From a virus, in the IMG/VR virus record IMGVR_UViG_3300042885_000725, positions 1 to 64,000 of that record: a stretch of DNA of 64,000 nt; one strand, 5' to 3'. This document shows positions 5,748-12,588 of the stretch, one piece after another. Positions within the stretch are counted from its first letter, which is position 1, and every line of letters starts with the position of its first letter. Under the pieces are notes generated by a model. It was given only the letters and a program-made list of their open reading frames with translations, had not been told where the DNA came from and searched no databases. Position numbers and translations under genes: made by a program.

Positions 5748-5766
5748 TGGAACCAACAAACTAAGT

Positions 5767-5994
5767 ATGAGTAAGAGTAAAAAAAAGGAACCTATAGTCC
5801 TTGTAGAAATCAGTATTAATTCCGATGATAAATTTGAGATCAGACTCCAGAGAGTTGATAAATCTACTATTCCAGTTATAGTGGGTTTATTAGAAAAGGT
5901 AAAGTTTGATTTACTAGCAAGAGATTTTGACGAAGATGGTGCAGCTGAAGAGTTGCCGTCTGTGAATGTTACAAATAATAAATATGATGCGTGA
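5767..5994 (+). CDS. Small acidic protein of unknown function
   Basis: A 75-residue ORF starting MSKSKKKEPIVLVEISINS: a lysine-rich start, two or three beta strands, then an acidic stretch (DFDEDGAAEEL). I recognise no family. It is the first gene behind a promoter box at 5740, and its TGA overlaps the next ATG (TGATG), so it heads a tightly packed operon of small genes. Confidence 0.7.
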   Translation: MSKSKKKEPIVLVEISINSDDKFEIRLQRVDKSTIPVIVGLLEKVKFDLLARDFDEDGAAEELPSVNVTNNKYDA

Positions 5995-6278
5995 TGATTG
6001 AAAGATATATGAGTAAGCCTACATATGTTGATGTGTTAAAATACATAGATGATGAAAGAGATTCTGTGTTTGCTTTTACAAACGGCAAAGCTGAGTTTAT
6101 TATACCAGCAAATACAAAGCAGTTGACATTATATGTGCATACTGATTTGGGTCCTAAGAAGTGTAATCCTAATGATTATATTGTAAAGGATAGTGAAGGT
6201 CACTTCAGTGTATTAACAGAAGGACAACTAGATGAACTTTTTTTAAAAGTAAAGAAAACAGAAAATAAATTATTATGA
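5994..6278 (+). CDS. Unknown 94-residue protein
   Basis: Start taken at the ATG at 5994, which overlaps the previous stop; an ATG at 6009 (MSKPTYVDVLKYIDDERD) is also possible. The protein is mixed alpha/beta with a central IIPANTKQLTLYVHTDLG strand region. No domain is recognised. Its stop overlaps the start of a 27-codon ORF. Confidence 0.65.
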   Translation: MIERYMSKPTYVDVLKYIDDERDSVFAFTNGKAEFIIPANTKQLTLYVHTDLGPKKCNPNDYIVKDSEGHFSVLTEGQLDELFLKVKKTENKLL

Positions 6279-6358
6279 GTAAAACAAGTAACAAGCAAAG
6301 AGTAGAAGCTTTGAAAGGATGGCTTCAATGGTTATTAATAACTAAAAATAAAAAGTAA
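6275..6358 (+). CDS. Tiny basic ORF of 27 residues
   Basis: An ORF reading MSKTSNKQRVEALKGWLQ and ending NKK overlaps the stops and starts of both neighbours exactly (ATGA at 6275, TAATG at 6358). Such perfect coupling on both sides suggests a translated micro-gene. It would form a short amphipathic, positively charged helix with two tryptophans. Function unknown. Confidence 0.5.
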   Translation: MSKTSNKQRVEALKGWLQWLLITKNKK

Positions 6359-6633
6359 TGAGTGAGACAGTAGTGAGTATTCCGGAAATAATTGGAATGA
6401 ATGAGACTAAAGTGCTTTCATTTGGTGAAGAGTTAGTAGGAATTGAGTTCAATCCATCTAATGATGCTGGTGTAGCTAAAGTAAAAGAATTGTATGCTGA
6501 GATTGCAAACATTCTTAAAGATGCTTACCAAGAGGGTCCAGGAAATCCAATTAAAAGTTTATTATTTGACCATGCTGTGGGAGAATTAGTAAGTGCACAA
6601 ATGGCAGTAGTAAAAGTAATCACGTTTAAATAA
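6358..6633 (+). CDS. Unknown 91-residue acidic protein
   Basis: Begins MSETVVSIPEIIGMNETKVL and then has a predicted beta-turn-helix layout (GIEFNPSNDAGVAKVKELYAEIANIL). The segment from about residue 30 resembles phage proteins that follow an FNPS-N-D-x-x-V-x-x-x-K pattern, which I remember only as uncharacterised. It lies directly upstream of the GroES-like gene. Confidence 0.7.
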   Translation: MSETVVSIPEIIGMNETKVLSFGEELVGIEFNPSNDAGVAKVKELYAEIANILKDAYQEGPGNPIKSLLFDHAVGELVSAQMAVVKVITFK

Positions 6634-6640
6634 AAGAAAA

Positions 6641-6916
6641 ATGAAACTATTAGGAAAAAGAATTTTGATCAACATCCCGATTATTGAAAAACCAATAATT
6701 GAATTATCTCCAGCTCAAGAAGCAGAGCGCGAAAGAGAAGCAATCAAGAAATGGACTGAATTAGAAATTCATGCTGTGGGAGATGAAGTAGAAAAAGTAA
6801 AAGCTGGAGACAAAGTGTATGTTCAAACATTTGCTTTAGAAGGTGCTGAGAAGATTGATCTTGACGGGTCAATTAAATTATTGGTAAAAGAGTTTGACAT
6901 TGCAATAGTATACTAA
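6641..6916 (+). CDS. GroES-like co-chaperonin
   Basis: This 91-residue protein has the co-chaperonin-10 pattern: an opening strand LLGKRILI (3-10), V-G-D-E-V (46-50), V-K-A-G-D-K-V-Y-V (53-61), and the closing strand KEFDIAIVY (83-91), which matches the E-x-D-I-x-A-x-[VI] end of GroES proteins. The region between residues 11 and 42, where GroES has its mobile loop, is replaced by a charged helix-like segment (AQEAEREREAIKKW). Phage co-chaperonins such as T4 gp31 replace GroES so that host GroEL can fold the large capsid protein, and that role is likely here. No phage GroEL is seen in the window. Confidence 0.75.
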   Translation: MKLLGKRILINIPIIEKPIIELSPAQEAEREREAIKKWTELEIHAVGDEVEKVKAGDKVYVQTFALEGAEKIDLDGSIKLLVKEFDIAIVY

Positions 6917-6917
6917 G

Positions 6918-7295
6918 ATGAATGAATTGCGTTATGAACATTATAACCGTCAAGTGATGAAAGATTTAAAAAAGAAAAATGTAAGCATGACGGTTGAGCC
7001 TAAATGGATTGATCCTCAAGAGTATAACAAAAATATTTTGAACAACATGCCGAAGTGTACACCATTTAACACTCCTACCGAACAACCAAGTGCGTTAAGA
7101 CCTAAGCATTACGGTGGAGCTGATAGTACATATGAAGTATTCAAAGTGTTAGAGGCTTGGGAACTTGATAAAGATTTCTATTTAGGTAATGTAATTAAGT
7201 ATGTTGCGAGAGCTGGTAAGAAAGATTCTTCAAAAACAAAAGAGGATTTACAAAAAGCTTTAGTATATTTGCAACGCAGAATTGATAGTTTATGA
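6918..7295 (+). CDS. DUF3310-domain protein
   Basis: The C-terminal 65 residues carry the DUF3310 signature: RPKHYGG (61-67), YEVFKVLEAWELDKDFYLGN (72-91), IKYVARAGKK (93-102) and a final L-x-K-A-x-x-Y-L helix. This small domain is common in phages and is sometimes labelled a nucleotide kinase, but its activity is not established. The N-terminal 60 residues are not part of it. The gene starts two bases after the GroES-like gene and overlaps the next gene by four bases. Confidence 0.8.
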   Translation: MNELRYEHYNRQVMKDLKKKNVSMTVEPKWIDPQEYNKNILNNMPKCTPFNTPTEQPSALRPKHYGGADSTYEVFKVLEAWELDKDFYLGNVIKYVARAGKKDSSKTKEDLQKALVYLQRRIDSL

Positions 7296-7498
7296 TTGTT
7301 GTATATTTAATTATTGGAATGATTGCTTTGTATGTTTTGTACGCATTGCATAATTTCTTGCGCCTTCCTACATATAATAAAGTTTATAATATGTGGCAAG
7401 AAGATGTTGAGAAAGTTAATAAAGCTAATTTGACAATAATCATTATGTGTACAATATCATTTATTATGGGGATTCTAACTGTAATAATGTTAAGTTAA
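7292..7498 (+). CDS. Small protein with two membrane helices
   Basis: 68 residues with two clear hydrophobic segments (about 2-22 and 48-67) joined by a 25-residue charged loop (NKVYNMWQEDVEKVNKAN). The topology would suit a holin- or antiholin-like or another inner-membrane protein, but it lies far from the lysis genes at 16.6-17.7 kb, so function remains open. It ends the operon before the terminator at 7521. Confidence 0.7.
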   Translation: MIVVYLIIGMIALYVLYALHNFLRLPTYNKVYNMWQEDVEKVNKANLTIIIMCTISFIMGILTVIMLS

Positions 7499-7520
7499 GT
7501 TTTTTTTATTTGTTTATTTA

Positions 7521-7550
7521 AGCCCTGGTTTATACTAGGGCTTTTTTTTG
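7521..7550 (+). terminator. Intrinsic terminator
   Basis: AGCCCTGG (7521-7528) and CTAGGGCT (7535-7542) with a six-base loop, then eight T. It ends the operon 5767-7498. Confidence 0.85.
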
Positions 7551-7563
7551 TAATAATTTTTTT

Positions 7564-7582
7564 GTATATTATATAGTAAATA
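7564..7582 (+). promoter_or_regulatory. T-rich GTATATTATA promoter-like element
   Basis: TTTTTTTGTATATTATATAGTAAATAAC lies between the terminator and the start at 7598. The same sequence type (T-run, G/C, TATATTA, A/T) recurs before 10220, 10896, 16563, 26018, 34121, 46059 and 57077, always ahead of virion or lysis genes. Confidence 0.5.
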
Positions 7583-7597
7583 ACTAATTTTTTTATA

Positions 7598-7810
7598 ATG
7601 CCTGCAAAATTTGTACCTCAATCACCTGATCCTTTTTTAAAAGTTGATGCTGATACGACCCTAGTAAAGTATGGTCATATAAATTTTTTACTTAACCAAA
7701 TCAATACTAATGTGTATGCTGATAATGAAGCAGCTATGGAAGATGGATTGGAAATAGGAGATTTATATAGGAATAATTTAGGACAAGTGTTTGTAGTATT
7801 TAAACCTTAA
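7598..7810 (+). CDS. Small protein at the head of the tail-fibre region
   Basis: 70 residues (MPAKFVPQSPDPFLKVDAD...), ending GDLYRNNLGQVFVVFKP. The GDLYRN-x-x-G-x-[VF]-x-V end is a pattern I associate with C-terminal pieces of phage tail and fibre proteins, where a beta hairpin closes a trimer. It is separated from the YadA-like fibre gene by 13 bases and probably belongs to the same structure. Function inferred only from position and this ending. Confidence 0.65.
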   Translation: MPAKFVPQSPDPFLKVDADTTLVKYGHINFLLNQINTNVYADNEAAMEDGLEIGDLYRNNLGQVFVVFKP

Positions 7811-7823
7811 TAATTTTTATAAT

Positions 7824-8774
7824 ATGAGTTTTACAGGACAAATTAATTTTGGGTACCCTATAACGTCCCAAAACATTATTACAAATATACCAGATAATGC
7901 TGTGTTACCTTTATCAATGGGTAGTAGTTTACAAGGTAATATCTTAGGTGTAACATTTGGAGATTTAAAATCTCAAGTAGCACCGGCAGGACCAGTATTT
8001 ACAAATGACAATACACCTTATGGAATAAATGCATTAGCTGTAACACAACAATTTTTTAATGTTGCTATAGGTGCATATTCAATGGATCAAAGTGTGAGTG
8101 GTGGTAACAATACAGCAGTTGGTGCTAATTCTTTAAGATATTCGGCTGGTTCCGCAAATACAGCTGTAGGTTTTAGTGCACTTAATAATAATTCAACAGG
8201 TGAAACAAATACAGCTATAGGACAAGAAACCTTATTTAATAATACTACTGGTTATAGTAATGTTGCAATAGGTTATAAAGCATTGTATAATCAAAGTGAT
8301 AAATTTGGAAATACCGTTATTGGTGCTAATTCATATATTCTTGCAAATAGTAATAATAATACAATTGTTGGATCTTTTATTGGAGGTAATACAACTACAG
8401 GTTATTCAAATAGTATTATTGGTAGTAATACCTTTAGAAATAATACCACAGGTTCAATAAATACTGGATTAGGAGCTAACTGTTTAGATAATAATACTAC
8501 AGGTGAATTTAATATTGCAATTGGTAGTGGTGCATTAAATGATAATAGTACTGGTAACAATAATACTGCATTAGGTACAAATACTGGTAGTGGTAATTAC
8601 AATGGTAGTATTATTTTAGGTCGTAGCGCAACAGCAACAGCAAACAACCAATTTGTAGTAGGATCCACTTCATATAATGCTGGAGCAATAGCTAGTGAAA
8701 CAATTACAGCAAATAGAACATGGACAGTTAGAATCAATGGGGCTAACTATAAAATACCTTTATTAGCAATTTAA
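7824..8774 (+). CDS. Tail fibre with YadA-like beta-roll repeats, copy A
   Basis: A 316-residue protein. Residues about 85-265 consist of imperfect 14-25-residue repeats of the form N-T-A-[IV]-G-x-x-[AS]-L-x-x-[NS]-[ST]-T-G (for example NTAIGQETLFNNTTG, NVAIGYKALYN). These match the left-handed beta-roll head repeats of trimeric adhesins such as YadA. The C-terminal 50 residues (SIILGRSATATANNQFVVGS, then RTWTVRINGANYKIPLL) are shared with the next gene and probably form the trimeric tip or chaperone-like end. It is likely a receptor-binding fibre. The low-complexity, Asn/Thr/Gly-rich body is expected for this fold. Confidence 0.8.
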   Translation: MSFTGQINFGYPITSQNIITNIPDNAVLPLSMGSSLQGNILGVTFGDLKSQVAPAGPVFTNDNTPYGINALAVTQQFFNVAIGAYSMDQSVSGGNNTAVGANSLRYSAGSANTAVGFSALNNNSTGETNTAIGQETLFNNTTGYSNVAIGYKALYNQSDKFGNTVIGANSYILANSNNNTIVGSFIGGNTTTGYSNSIIGSNTFRNNTTGSINTGLGANCLDNNTTGEFNIAIGSGALNDNSTGNNNTALGTNTGSGNYNGSIILGRSATATANNQFVVGSTSYNAGAIASETITANRTWTVRINGANYKIPLLAI

Positions 8775-8785
8775 TAATTTAAACA

Positions 8786-9640
8786 ATGGATATTTTAAAC
8801 TTTATATCATGGGTTAAAGGAAGTAGAATAGTTACTTCCGTAGATTCCTCTCAAACTTTATTACCTGTAGGTCTTAAAGATCCAAAAAGAGATGACGGTT
8901 ATTTACCTGGTGCTATATCAGTAACTGATTTTTTAGCTTTATCACCAGGACTTCCTAGTTTTATTCAGTATAATGAAACTAATAAAACATTTTGGAATGC
9001 TGGTTTTTCAAATGATACAAGTTGTGTTAGTTATGGTAACTATGCTTTAGATGGTGCTACAGGTTTTAGTAATACAGGTATTGGTGCTTTTGCATTATTT
9101 AATAATACCTGGTCATATAATACAGCAATTGGTGACCAAGCTTTGAAATCTAGTGCTGGACAACAAAATGTTGCTATAGGTTACCAAGCGTTAAATAGTA
9201 GTCAAGCTTCTTTCTGTGTAGGTATTGGTTATCAAGCCTTAGGTGGTATTACAGCAAGTAATGCAGGAACAAGAAATACAGGTGTAGGTATGGAATCATT
9301 AGGATTTGTAACTACAGGAGATCTTAATACAGGAACAGGTTCCGGTAGTTTATTTAATGTAACTACAGGAACATCTAATACTGGTTTTGGTTTTAGCGCA
9401 GGTGCTAATATAAGTGTTGGAAGTCATAATACATTTATTGGTGCGTTTGCAAGTGCTGATGGTGCTAATATATCAGGTTCAATTGTAATAGGTAGAAGTG
9501 CTAGAACAACAGCAAGTAATCAATTTGTTGTAGGTAGTTCAGCATATAATGCAGGAGCCGTAACAACAGAAACAGTATCATCAACAAGAACATGGACTGT
9601 TAAAATTAATGGTGTAGATAGAAAAATTTTATTAGCTTAG
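8786..9640 (+). CDS. Tail fibre with YadA-like beta-roll repeats, copy B
   Basis: A 284-residue paralogue of the preceding gene. The repeats (NTGIGAFALFNNTWSYNTAI, NVAIGYQALNSS, NTGVGMESL) occupy about residues 95-230. The ending SIVIGRSARTTASNQFVVGS followed by RTWTVKINGVDRKILLA closely mirrors copy A. The N-terminal 80 residues differ from copy A, so the pair shares body and tip but not the base. This fits either a fibre made of two related chains or two alternative fibres with different docking. It follows copy A after 11 bases, in the same operon. Confidence 0.8.
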   Translation: MDILNFISWVKGSRIVTSVDSSQTLLPVGLKDPKRDDGYLPGAISVTDFLALSPGLPSFIQYNETNKTFWNAGFSNDTSCVSYGNYALDGATGFSNTGIGAFALFNNTWSYNTAIGDQALKSSAGQQNVAIGYQALNSSQASFCVGIGYQALGGITASNAGTRNTGVGMESLGFVTTGDLNTGTGSGSLFNVTTGTSNTGFGFSAGANISVGSHNTFIGAFASADGANISGSIVIGRSARTTASNQFVVGSSAYNAGAVTTETVSSTRTWTVKINGVDRKILLA

Positions 9641-9663
9641 TAATAATTTAAAATTAAAATAAA

Positions 9664-9906
9664 ATGTCAGTAGAAAACAAATTTGTAGAAGAAGTAACAG
9701 CTGAACAAGCAGCAAGGTCTGTATTAGCAGCTTATGATAGTGTAAACTTAATTGCAGAATTAAAAAGAAAAAGAATACTATCTGAAGAAGAAACAGCAAC
9801 TATAACACGTAATGTAGAGCATATTGCTATTATGTTAGGTAAAGAGTGGTTTGCTGCAGCATTAACTCCAGCACAAAAAACTGAATTGGAAGCATTGGTT
9901 AAATAA
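9664..9906 (+). CDS. Small helical protein of unknown function
   Basis: 80 residues, entirely helical in appearance (AEQAARSVLAAYDSVNLIAEL, then EEETATITRNVEHIAIMLGK), with no membrane segment. It follows the fibre pair and precedes another small helical ORF. Such small helical proteins are often found beside fibre genes in Bacteroidota phages, but I cannot assign one of the known assembly roles. Confidence 0.7.
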   Translation: MSVENKFVEEVTAEQAARSVLAAYDSVNLIAELKRKRILSEEETATITRNVEHIAIMLGKEWFAAALTPAQKTELEALVK

Positions 9907-9953
9907 TAAATTTTATATATTTACACTTTAAATATAAACCTAATAGATTTATT

Positions 9954-10118
9954 ATGACTCCAATTGAAGCAGTACAAGTATTAGAGCAAGCATTAAATGC
10001 AGCTAACTTAAAAGGTGTGTTTTCATTAGCAGATGCTAACAAAGTGTTAGTAGCTTTGAATACAATTCACAACTTAGAGGAAGTAAAAGCTTCTATTCCG
10101 GAATTAGTAACTGAGTAA
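9954..10118 (+). CDS. Small helical protein of 54 residues
   Basis: Opens MTPIEAVQVLEQALNAANLK and continues as two or three helices (GVFSLADANKVLVALNTI). The start ATG follows an A/T-rich leader, and an intrinsic terminator lies 22 bases after the stop. The repeated A-x-x-V-L-x-A-L-N pattern suggests a small helical bundle. It resembles the preceding 80-residue protein in style, not clearly in sequence. Confidence 0.65.
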   Translation: MTPIEAVQVLEQALNAANLKGVFSLADANKVLVALNTIHNLEEVKASIPELVTE

Positions 10119-10139
10119 TTCCTACAGCACAAATTCTTA

Positions 10140-10168
10140 AACCCTGGATTAACTTCTAGGGTTTTTTG
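10140..10168 (+). terminator. Intrinsic terminator
   Basis: AACCCT (10140-10145) and AGGGTT (10158-10163), extendable by wobble pairs, followed by TTTTG and further T. It ends the first fibre operon. Confidence 0.75.
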
Positions 10169-10187
10169 TTTTTGTTAATTTTTTTAA

Positions 10188-10203
10188 GTATATTAATATA
10201 TAG
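10188..10203 (+). promoter_or_regulatory. T-rich GTATATTA promoter-like element
   Basis: TTTTTTTAAGTATATTAATATATAG, directly after the terminator and 17 bases before the start at 10220. Same type as the element at 7564. Confidence 0.5.
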
Positions 10204-10219
10204 TCTAAATATTTATCTC

Positions 10220-10585
10220 ATGTCAATAGGAAATTTAAAAGATACAGGAAATAAGGGTAATAACTTTCCTTATCAACTAAAAACTTTACAAGGTCTTCAG
10301 CAAATAGCTGATGGTATTTCTGGTTTTGCTCCTCCAGGCGGAGTAGCTACAGAAACAACTCTCTTAATAGTTGAGGCATATGTAGAAACAATTAAGAAAA
10401 ATTCTATATCTAAAATAGGCAGGATTCAAGGATCAGCAAATTATAATAGAGTTTTAGCTTATAATGCTAACAATGATGTTACAAGTGTTACTCATACAGG
10501 AACTACTGAATATGGTGTAGAAACTATCATTGAAACACTCAGTTATGATGAAAATAGAAATGTAACAGAAATTCAATATTCATAA
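10220..10585 (+). CDS. Tail or fibre-associated protein with RHS/YD-like ending
   Basis: The ATG at 10220 (MSIGNLKDTGNKGNNFPYQL, 121 residues) is chosen. The frame is open upstream only through TTG and would translate the promoter. The N-terminal piece (GNLKDTGNKGNNFPYQLKTLQGLQQI) is a pattern I recall from the start of Bacteroidota phage and prophage tail proteins. The end (YNANNDVTSVTHTGTTEYGV, then ETLSYDENRNVTEIQYS) has two Y-[DN]-x-N-x-x-[VT] units like the YD repeats of RHS-type proteins. It probably forms part of the fibre or baseplate. Confidence 0.65.
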   Translation: MSIGNLKDTGNKGNNFPYQLKTLQGLQQIADGISGFAPPGGVATETTLLIVEAYVETIKKNSISKIGRIQGSANYNRVLAYNANNDVTSVTHTGTTEYGVETIIETLSYDENRNVTEIQYS

Positions 10586-10587
10586 TT

Positions 10588-10839
10588 ATGAAAAATAAAT
10601 ACAATCCAGTATCTGGTGAGTTTGATCTTGTAAACTCACTTCAAGACATAAGCTATGTACATACTCAATCTGTTCCTGCAACTACATGGGTTGTTATTCA
10701 TAATCTAAATACTAAATGTTCTGTGCAGGTAGTTGATGAAGATAAGAATGAAATAATTGCTCAGATTGACTGGGTAGATAACAACACTGTAAACATAACA
10801 TTTAATATTCCAGTTTCTGGATATGTTTATTGTAATTGA
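10588..10839 (+). CDS. Small fibre-tip-like beta protein
   Basis: 83 residues. Residues 22-83 follow a pattern seen at the C-terminus of phage fibres: Y-x-H-x-Q-x-x-P-A-x-x-W-x-[IV]-x-H-N-L-N, then VQVVDEDKNEIIAQIDWVDN and NTVNITFNIPVSGYVYCN. Here it stands as an almost independent protein, so it may add as a separate subunit to the fibre. It starts two bases after the preceding stop. Confidence 0.65.
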   Translation: MKNKYNPVSGEFDLVNSLQDISYVHTQSVPATTWVVIHNLNTKCSVQVVDEDKNEIIAQIDWVDNNTVNITFNIPVSGYVYCN

Positions 10840-10851
10840 TAAAATAAAATT

Positions 10852-10868
10852 GTATATTATATTATAAC
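10852..10868 (+). promoter_or_regulatory. GTATATTATATTATAA promoter-like element
   Basis: AATTGTATATTATATTATAACTTAAA lies between the stop at 10839 and the fibre start at 10896. The following leader is the A-rich type (ACTAAAAACAAAACAAAATGG). Confidence 0.5.
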
Positions 10869-10895
10869 TTAAATTTAAACTAAAAACAAAACAAA

Positions 10896-12494
10896 ATGGC
10901 AGAAAAAAAGTTTTTTGTAGACATTAATCTACAAGGTAGTGCGTTAACTAACGCAAAAATTGGAACTAATTCAGGTATTGGTTCAACGGAAGGTGCATTT
11001 GGATATGATTCAGCTTCACACCGTTTACAATATTTCAATGGTACAGCTACTAAAGATGTAGCTAACTTATCTGATATTTCAGCTGTAACAGGTGGTTTGA
11101 TCTTCCAAGGTGGATATGATCCAACAACTGATACTCCTGATATTACAGATGGAACAGCATTAAAAGGTTTCTTTTGGGTAGCAACTGCAGCAGGTACTTT
11201 CTTAGGAGAGTCTGTACAAGTTGGTGATTCAATTGTTGCTAAAGTTAATGCAGCTGGTGCAACAATTACAGACTGGTTGATTTTACAAGGTAACGTAGTT
11301 ATTGCAACTGATTCAGTTGATGGTATTTCTCGTTTAGCTACACAAGCTGAGGCTGACGCTGGTACTGAAGCTGGTGCAGTAGTTATTACTCCTGCTACAT
11401 TACAAGGTAAAATTGATGCTCAAATTACTCCTGAGATTTCTAACAAATTACCTCTTGCTGGTGGTACTATGTCGGGTAATATTGACATGGGTGGAAATAA
11501 TATTGAAAATGCTGGTGTAGTTCAAGGTACCAGAATTCGTTTTACTGAAGCAGAAATAACAGAATTAAGTTCTTATCCAGCAGCAAATATTACTTTAAAT
11601 AATAGTATAGATGCTGATAATGCTCAAACTATCATCAACCTACCAGCACCAACAAACGGAGGTGATGCAACTAACAAAACTTATGTTGATGACCAAGATG
11701 CATTGAAATTATCACTTACTGGTGGTACAATGACTGGTGCTATTGATATGGGTAACCATAATATTAATAGTATTGATGCATTAACGGCAGATACCCTTAC
11801 AGCTACTGGTTTTCATGCTGATTATTTATTTAAAAATGGTAATGATTCTATTGGATTAGGTGATAATTTAGACGCTCAAAACATAGCATCTATTATCAAC
11901 TTACCAGCACCTACCAATGATGGTGATGCTACTAACAAGCAATATGTTGATAATAATACATCTAACAAATTACCATTAGCAGGTGGTACAATGTCGGGTA
12001 ATATTAACATGGATGGTGGTACTATTGAAAATTCTGGTGCAGTATATACAAATAATTTAGCATCTAGCCTTAATACAGAAATTCAATTATTAAATGATTT
12101 ACACTCTTTTAATGGTTCAAAAATAACTAACTTACCAGCTCCAACTGACGATGGTGATGCTGCTAACAAATTGTATGTAGACAATGCAGCTTCAACAGCT
12201 GAATCTAATGCTAATACTTATACTGATACAGCAATTAATTCTACGTCTTATTCTACTGTTATTGTATCAGCAGATTGGACTTTAAGAGGGTTTGATAATG
12301 CATATTATGTTACTATAAATCATAATTTAGGTAGTTATCCTTTATTTAGTGCTTGGGCAGCCGGAACTTCTGCTGATTTTACACTTGATAATGCGTCACC
12401 TAATACAGGTTCAACTACTATTTTATCTAATATATTACCAACTGAAAATATAACAATTTCTTTTGTAAAAGCAAATGGAAATGGTGGTTTATAA
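10896..12494 (+). CDS. Long tail fibre with NLPAPTNxGDATNKxYVD repeats
   Basis: 532 residues. The first 20 (MAEKKFFVDINLQGSALTNA) are shared with the next gene and probably anchor the fibre to the virion. The shaft contains three copies of a block around NLPAPTNDGDATNKQYVD and two of KLPLAGGTMSGNI-[DN]-M, plus one SLTGGTMTGAIDMG variant. These are tail-fibre repeats of the kind found in many phages. The C-terminal 75 residues (WTLRGFDNAYYVTINHNLGSYP...) form a different beta domain that may be the receptor-binding tip. It is probably trimeric. Confidence 0.8.
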   Translation: MAEKKFFVDINLQGSALTNAKIGTNSGIGSTEGAFGYDSASHRLQYFNGTATKDVANLSDISAVTGGLIFQGGYDPTTDTPDITDGTALKGFFWVATAAGTFLGESVQVGDSIVAKVNAAGATITDWLILQGNVVIATDSVDGISRLATQAEADAGTEAGAVVITPATLQGKIDAQITPEISNKLPLAGGTMSGNIDMGGNNIENAGVVQGTRIRFTEAEITELSSYPAANITLNNSIDADNAQTIINLPAPTNGGDATNKTYVDDQDALKLSLTGGTMTGAIDMGNHNINSIDALTADTLTATGFHADYLFKNGNDSIGLGDNLDAQNIASIINLPAPTNDGDATNKQYVDNNTSNKLPLAGGTMSGNINMDGGTIENSGAVYTNNLASSLNTEIQLLNDLHSFNGSKITNLPAPTDDGDAANKLYVDNAASTAESNANTYTDTAINSTSYSTVIVSADWTLRGFDNAYYVTINHNLGSYPLFSAWAAGTSADFTLDNASPNTGSTTILSNILPTENITISFVKANGNGGL

Positions 12495-12526
12495 TAATTA
12501 ATAATTTAAGTATAGTATATTTACTA

Positions 12527-12560
12527 AAACCCACTCCATAATCGGGGTGGGTTTTTTTAA
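12527..12560 (+). terminator. Intrinsic terminator
   Basis: AAACCCACTCC (12527-12537) and GGGGTGGGTTT (12544-12554), seven-base loop, then a T-run. It separates the two MAEKKFFVD-type fibre genes. Confidence 0.85.
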
Positions 12561-12566
12561 ATACAC

Positions 12567-12574
12567 TATATTTG
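12567..12574 (+). promoter_or_regulatory. TAnnTTTG promoter box
   Basis: TATATTTG 15 bases before the start at 12589, just after the terminator, with a leader GTAAAAAATAATAAT. The -33 region overlaps the terminator arm. Confidence 0.45.
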
Positions 12575-12588
12575 TAAAAAATAATAAT

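Noticed and set aside
8070-9500. Regular short repeats that might be a CRISPR array
   Set aside because: The repeats are in frame, imperfect and encode YadA-like protein repeats; there are no constant repeats with unique spacers.
12511-12522. TATAGTATATTTACT as another T-rich promoter element
   Set aside because: It lies upstream of the terminator at 12527, so a transcript from it would stop at once; probably AT-rich spacer.
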